Shown: positions 6,869-8,308 of the stretch, piece after piece
Layout: each line of letters opens with the position of its first letter
Numbering within the stretch: the stretch's first letter is position 1
NCBI GenBank assembly: GCA_002501695.1
Contig: DANZ01000036.1
Location: forward strand, 1-8,308
DNA length: 8,308 bases
DNA from: Methanolobus sp. UBA474
Lineage (GTDB): Archaea; Halobacteriota; Methanosarcinia; Methanosarcinales; Methanosarcinaceae
Reading direction: 5' to 3'
Notes under the pieces: generated by a model
Seen by the model: only the letters and a program-made list of their open reading frames with translations
Databases searched by the model: none
What the model was told of the DNA's origin: nothing
Made by a program: the position numbers and the translations under genes

Positions 6869-7065
6869 GCGTTCCTGTTTTGTCCATTGTTTGTTTATAG
6901 TGATGTCACTCGTAACAGTATCCCGGCAAGAGAACAGAGTACTATACGATCGCTGTATCGAAGGGGATACTAATATATAAGTAGAATGTATGGGAAAAGA
7001 CCTATACAACAGGATATCGGAAATTCTTTTGCAAACGATGATCTAAAATTATGACAGGTTGATAA
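6869..7065. promoter_or_regulatory. Divergent promoter region between dus and the UPF0200 gene
   Basis: 197 bp serving two divergent genes. The sequence TAATATATAAG (6971-6981) reads as a TATA box on both strands. On the minus strand it would start dus near 6950 (about 80-base leader); on the plus strand it would start UPF0200 near 7002 (about 64-base leader). No other strong TATA element is seen. Nearby dyads are AGTGA-TG-TCACT (6899-6910) and GTATCCC/GGGATAC (6918-6924 and 6964-6970), the latter abutting the TATA element. Regulation is inferred only. Confidence 0.45.
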
Positions 7066-7602
7066 ATGACGAAGATCTTAGCTTTTGTAGGTATGCCGGC
7101 TTCAGGAAAGTCAGAGGCATCTTCTGTATTGCGCAGCAGAGGCATCACCGTGATAAATATGGGCGATGTCATCCGGGAGGAAGTGGTGCGCAGGGGTCTG
7201 GAGCCCACGGATATGAATACAGGCGGTATAGGCACCGAGTTGCGTGAAAAAGAAGGCAGGGACGCGGTAGCCAGGCGCTGTGTCCCGAAGATCATGGCTG
7301 CAGGTAAGGAGCTCATTGCCATAGATGGTGTCAGGAGTGTACCTGAGGTCGAATGTTTCAAAAAGGCCTTCGGAAATGATTTCACACTGGTTTCCATCGA
7401 TTCTGACCTTGAAACGCGCTTCATGCGGGTGAAAGCACGCGGCAGGAGCGATGACATGCAAGACATCACTGCCCTGAAGGTAAGGGACGAGCGCGAGCTT
7501 GGCTGGGGCATGGGAGAGGCCATGAAAAGAGCTGACGTGGTGATCACCAATAACGCTACCCTGGAAGAGTTCAGGGAAAAGATCACAGCACTGGTGGAAT
7601 AG
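7066..7602 (+). CDS. UPF0200-family P-loop nucleotide kinase-like protein
   Basis: 178-residue soluble protein with an N-terminal Walker A, GMPASGKS (residues 9-16), directly after a hydrophobic beta strand, as in nucleoside-monophosphate kinases. Further recognisable segments are NMGDVIREEV (31-40), the AIDGVRS strand-loop (85-91), an Arg-rich lid-like region (R118 to R143, ending RDERELGWG) and the C-terminal ADVVITNNATLEEF (156-169). This last resembles the tail of dephospho-CoA kinases. These match the archaeal UPF0200 family, related to CoaE and adenylate kinases; the actual phosphate acceptor is not established to my knowledge. The ATG follows an AGGTTGAT Shine-Dalgarno. The gene is separated by only 2 bases from the UPF0201 gene, so the two are probably co-translated. 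Kinase activity is inferred from the P-loop; the substrate is unknown. Confidence 0.85.
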   Translation: MTKILAFVGMPASGKSEASSVLRSRGITVINMGDVIREEVVRRGLEPTDMNTGGIGTELREKEGRDAVARRCVPKIMAAGKELIAIDGVRSVPEVECFKKAFGNDFTLVSIDSDLETRFMRVKARGRSDDMQDITALKVRDERELGWGMGEAMKRADVVITNNATLEEFREKITALVE

Positions 7603-7604
7603 TT

Positions 7605-8048
7605 ATGATAAAGGTAATGGTTTCAGTAAGGGTCAACCCTACCGAAGACAGGGGAACGGTGCATGCAGCGATAAGTAAAATATTCCCCGGGAATGAGCCC
7701 GTATTTGAGGAACTCTCCAAGTACAGCGGCACTTTTTCAATTGAAGGTGATATTAATTCTCTTGAGAATATCCACTACCTGATAAGGCAGGAGCAGATAA
7801 TCGACACGGCACGCACCCAGTTGTCCAAGAGCGTATCGAGGGATGGGATGTCGACATTCTTTATTCTCAGTAAGCAGGTAGCTACCGTTGGATGCGTGAA
7901 CTTTCCTGCACAGGAGGAGCCCCTGGGCTCAATAGAAATAAGTATCAGGGCCGATTCGCCGGAAGAGCTTCTCAGGTTCTTTGACTGGCTGACACCACCT
8001 ACAGAGGAAGGCATACCGGATTTTGAGAATGATATCACGAGTGTTTGA
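7605..8048 (+). CDS. UPF0201-family archaeal protein of unknown function
   Basis: 147-residue protein matching the archaeal UPF0201 family. It opens with the strand MIKVMVSVRVNPTED, has a central helix LENIHYLIRQEQIIDTAR (about 53-70), then NFPAQEEPLGSIEISIRAD and the C-terminal LRFFDWLTPPTEEGIP. From memory, structures of relatives resemble RNA-binding folds of the ribosomal protein L5 type, although RNA binding was considered unlikely. No catalytic motif, cysteine pair or membrane segment is visible. The start follows TGGTGG in the last codons of the UPF0200 gene, 2 bases after its stop, which implies translational coupling. The downstream TIM-barrel gene starts 12 bases after its stop. Function unknown; the context suggests a partner or pathway mate of the UPF0200 kinase. 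Confidence 0.82.
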   Translation: MIKVMVSVRVNPTEDRGTVHAAISKIFPGNEPVFEELSKYSGTFSIEGDINSLENIHYLIRQEQIIDTARTQLSKSVSRDGMSTFFILSKQVATVGCVNFPAQEEPLGSIEISIRADSPEELLRFFDWLTPPTEEGIPDFENDITSV

Positions 8049-8060
8049 GGATGTTTGCTG

Positions 8061-8308
8061 ATGAAGATAAGGAACCTGAGCTTTTCCACCCGCGAGGTTG
8101 TCGGTCCGCCTTTTAAGTGGGTATATGAGCTTGAGGATATAGGCTACTCCGGCTGGGAGATGGTCCAGGAAGGCTCACAGTGCCTGACGCCTGAGAATCT
8201 GGGACACGTCCGGGATATCCTGGAGACCACAGGCCTGAAACTGAGCGTTCACCTGCCTTTTTCCGATATGAACCTTGCAAGCCTGAACCCAGGCATACTG
8301 GCTGAGAT
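8061..8308 (+). CDS. Sugar phosphate isomerase/epimerase-like TIM-barrel protein (N-terminal part)
   Basis: Only the first 82 codons lie in the window; the gene runs off the right edge. The fragment begins MKIRNLSFSTREV and continues with a beta-alpha unit GYSGWEMVQEG (28-38), a helix LGHVRDILETTGL and the next strand SVHLPFSDMNLASLN (62-76). Strand-final acidic and histidine residues (Glu33, His64) fit the xylose isomerase-like/AP endonuclease 2 TIM-barrel superfamily (COG1082 type), where such residues bind metal. Family members include sugar epimerases, isomerases and endonuclease IV; this fragment cannot decide among them, though endonuclease IV seems unlikely. GAGG lies 10 bases before the ATG. 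An out-of-frame ATG at 8051 opens only 21 codons and is not used. Probably the third gene of the plus-strand operon. Confidence 0.75.
   Translation, partial: MKIRNLSFSTREVVGPPFKWVYELEDIGYSGWEMVQEGSQCLTPENLGHVRDILETTGLKLSVHLPFSDMNLASLNPGILAE

Noticed and set aside
6869..7009. 47-codon N-terminal extension of dus
   Set aside because: It contains the candidate TATA box and dyads, shows no Dus similarity, and the ATG at 6868 has a Shine-Dalgarno and gives normal length.
7002..7586. 194-codon minus-strand open frame opposite the UPF0200 gene
   Set aside because: Serine- and proline-rich shadow translation; the plus strand has the Walker A motif and a proper ribosome site.
8051..8116. 21-codon open frame starting at the ATG at 8051
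   Set aside because: It is out of frame with the conserved TIM-barrel fragment and has no independent support as a leader peptide.
1..8308. Search by eye for CRISPR arrays, insertion sequences, attachment sites, tRNA or rRNA genes
   Set aside because: No regularly spaced repeats, transposase motifs, long terminal inverted repeats or cloverleaf-like segments were recognised; the intergenic gaps are all under 270 bp.

Overview
The window looks like chromosome of a methanogenic archaeon, most likely of the order Methanosarcinales. Evidence: a four-subunit pyruvate:ferredoxin oxidoreductase in the order porG-porD-porA-porB, the archaeal families UPF0200 and UPF0201 side by side, Shine-Dalgarno sites matching an archaeal 16S tail (GGAGG, AGGTGAT-like), AT-rich TATA-type promoters and no bacterial -35/-10 pattern. 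The genus is not determinable by eye. There is no phage, transposon, CRISPR array, rRNA or tRNA gene.

Layout. From the left, a probable intrinsic-type hairpin (about 47-85) closes a minus-strand SulP-family anion transporter (103-1773). Upstream of it lies a 170-bp AT-rich gap with a good TATA box, then a minus-strand endonuclease III (nth, 1944-2603). A 150-bp AT-rich gap separates nth from the por operon, read on the minus strand as porG (5647-5102), porD (5105-4845), porA (4845-3631) and porB (3634-2756). The por genes overlap each other by 4, 1 and 4 bases, and each has its own Shine-Dalgarno. A 264-bp gene-free gap lies ahead of porG, followed by a minus-strand tRNA-dihydrouridine synthase (dus, 5912-6868). 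A 197-bp divergent intergenic region then leads to a plus-strand cluster: UPF0200 P-loop kinase-like protein (7066-7602), UPF0201 protein (7605-8048) and the first 82 codons of a TIM-barrel sugar isomerase/epimerase-like protein running off the right edge (8061-8308).

How the genes work together. PorGDAB is a central carbon enzyme; in methanogens it makes pyruvate reductively from acetyl-CoA and CO2 with reduced ferredoxin. Nth is a base-excision repair enzyme and Dus modifies tRNA; these are housekeeping genes with no evident link to por. The SulP transporter has no informative neighbour and its substrate cannot be read from sequence. The plus-strand trio is tightly spaced and probably one transcript, but the roles of its first two members are not established.

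I found no clearly new biological system. The points most worth following up are the poorly characterised UPF0200/UPF0201/TIM-barrel cluster, the TTG start of porD inside a translationally coupled operon, the divergent dus/UPF0200 promoter region with its dyads, and the long por leader.
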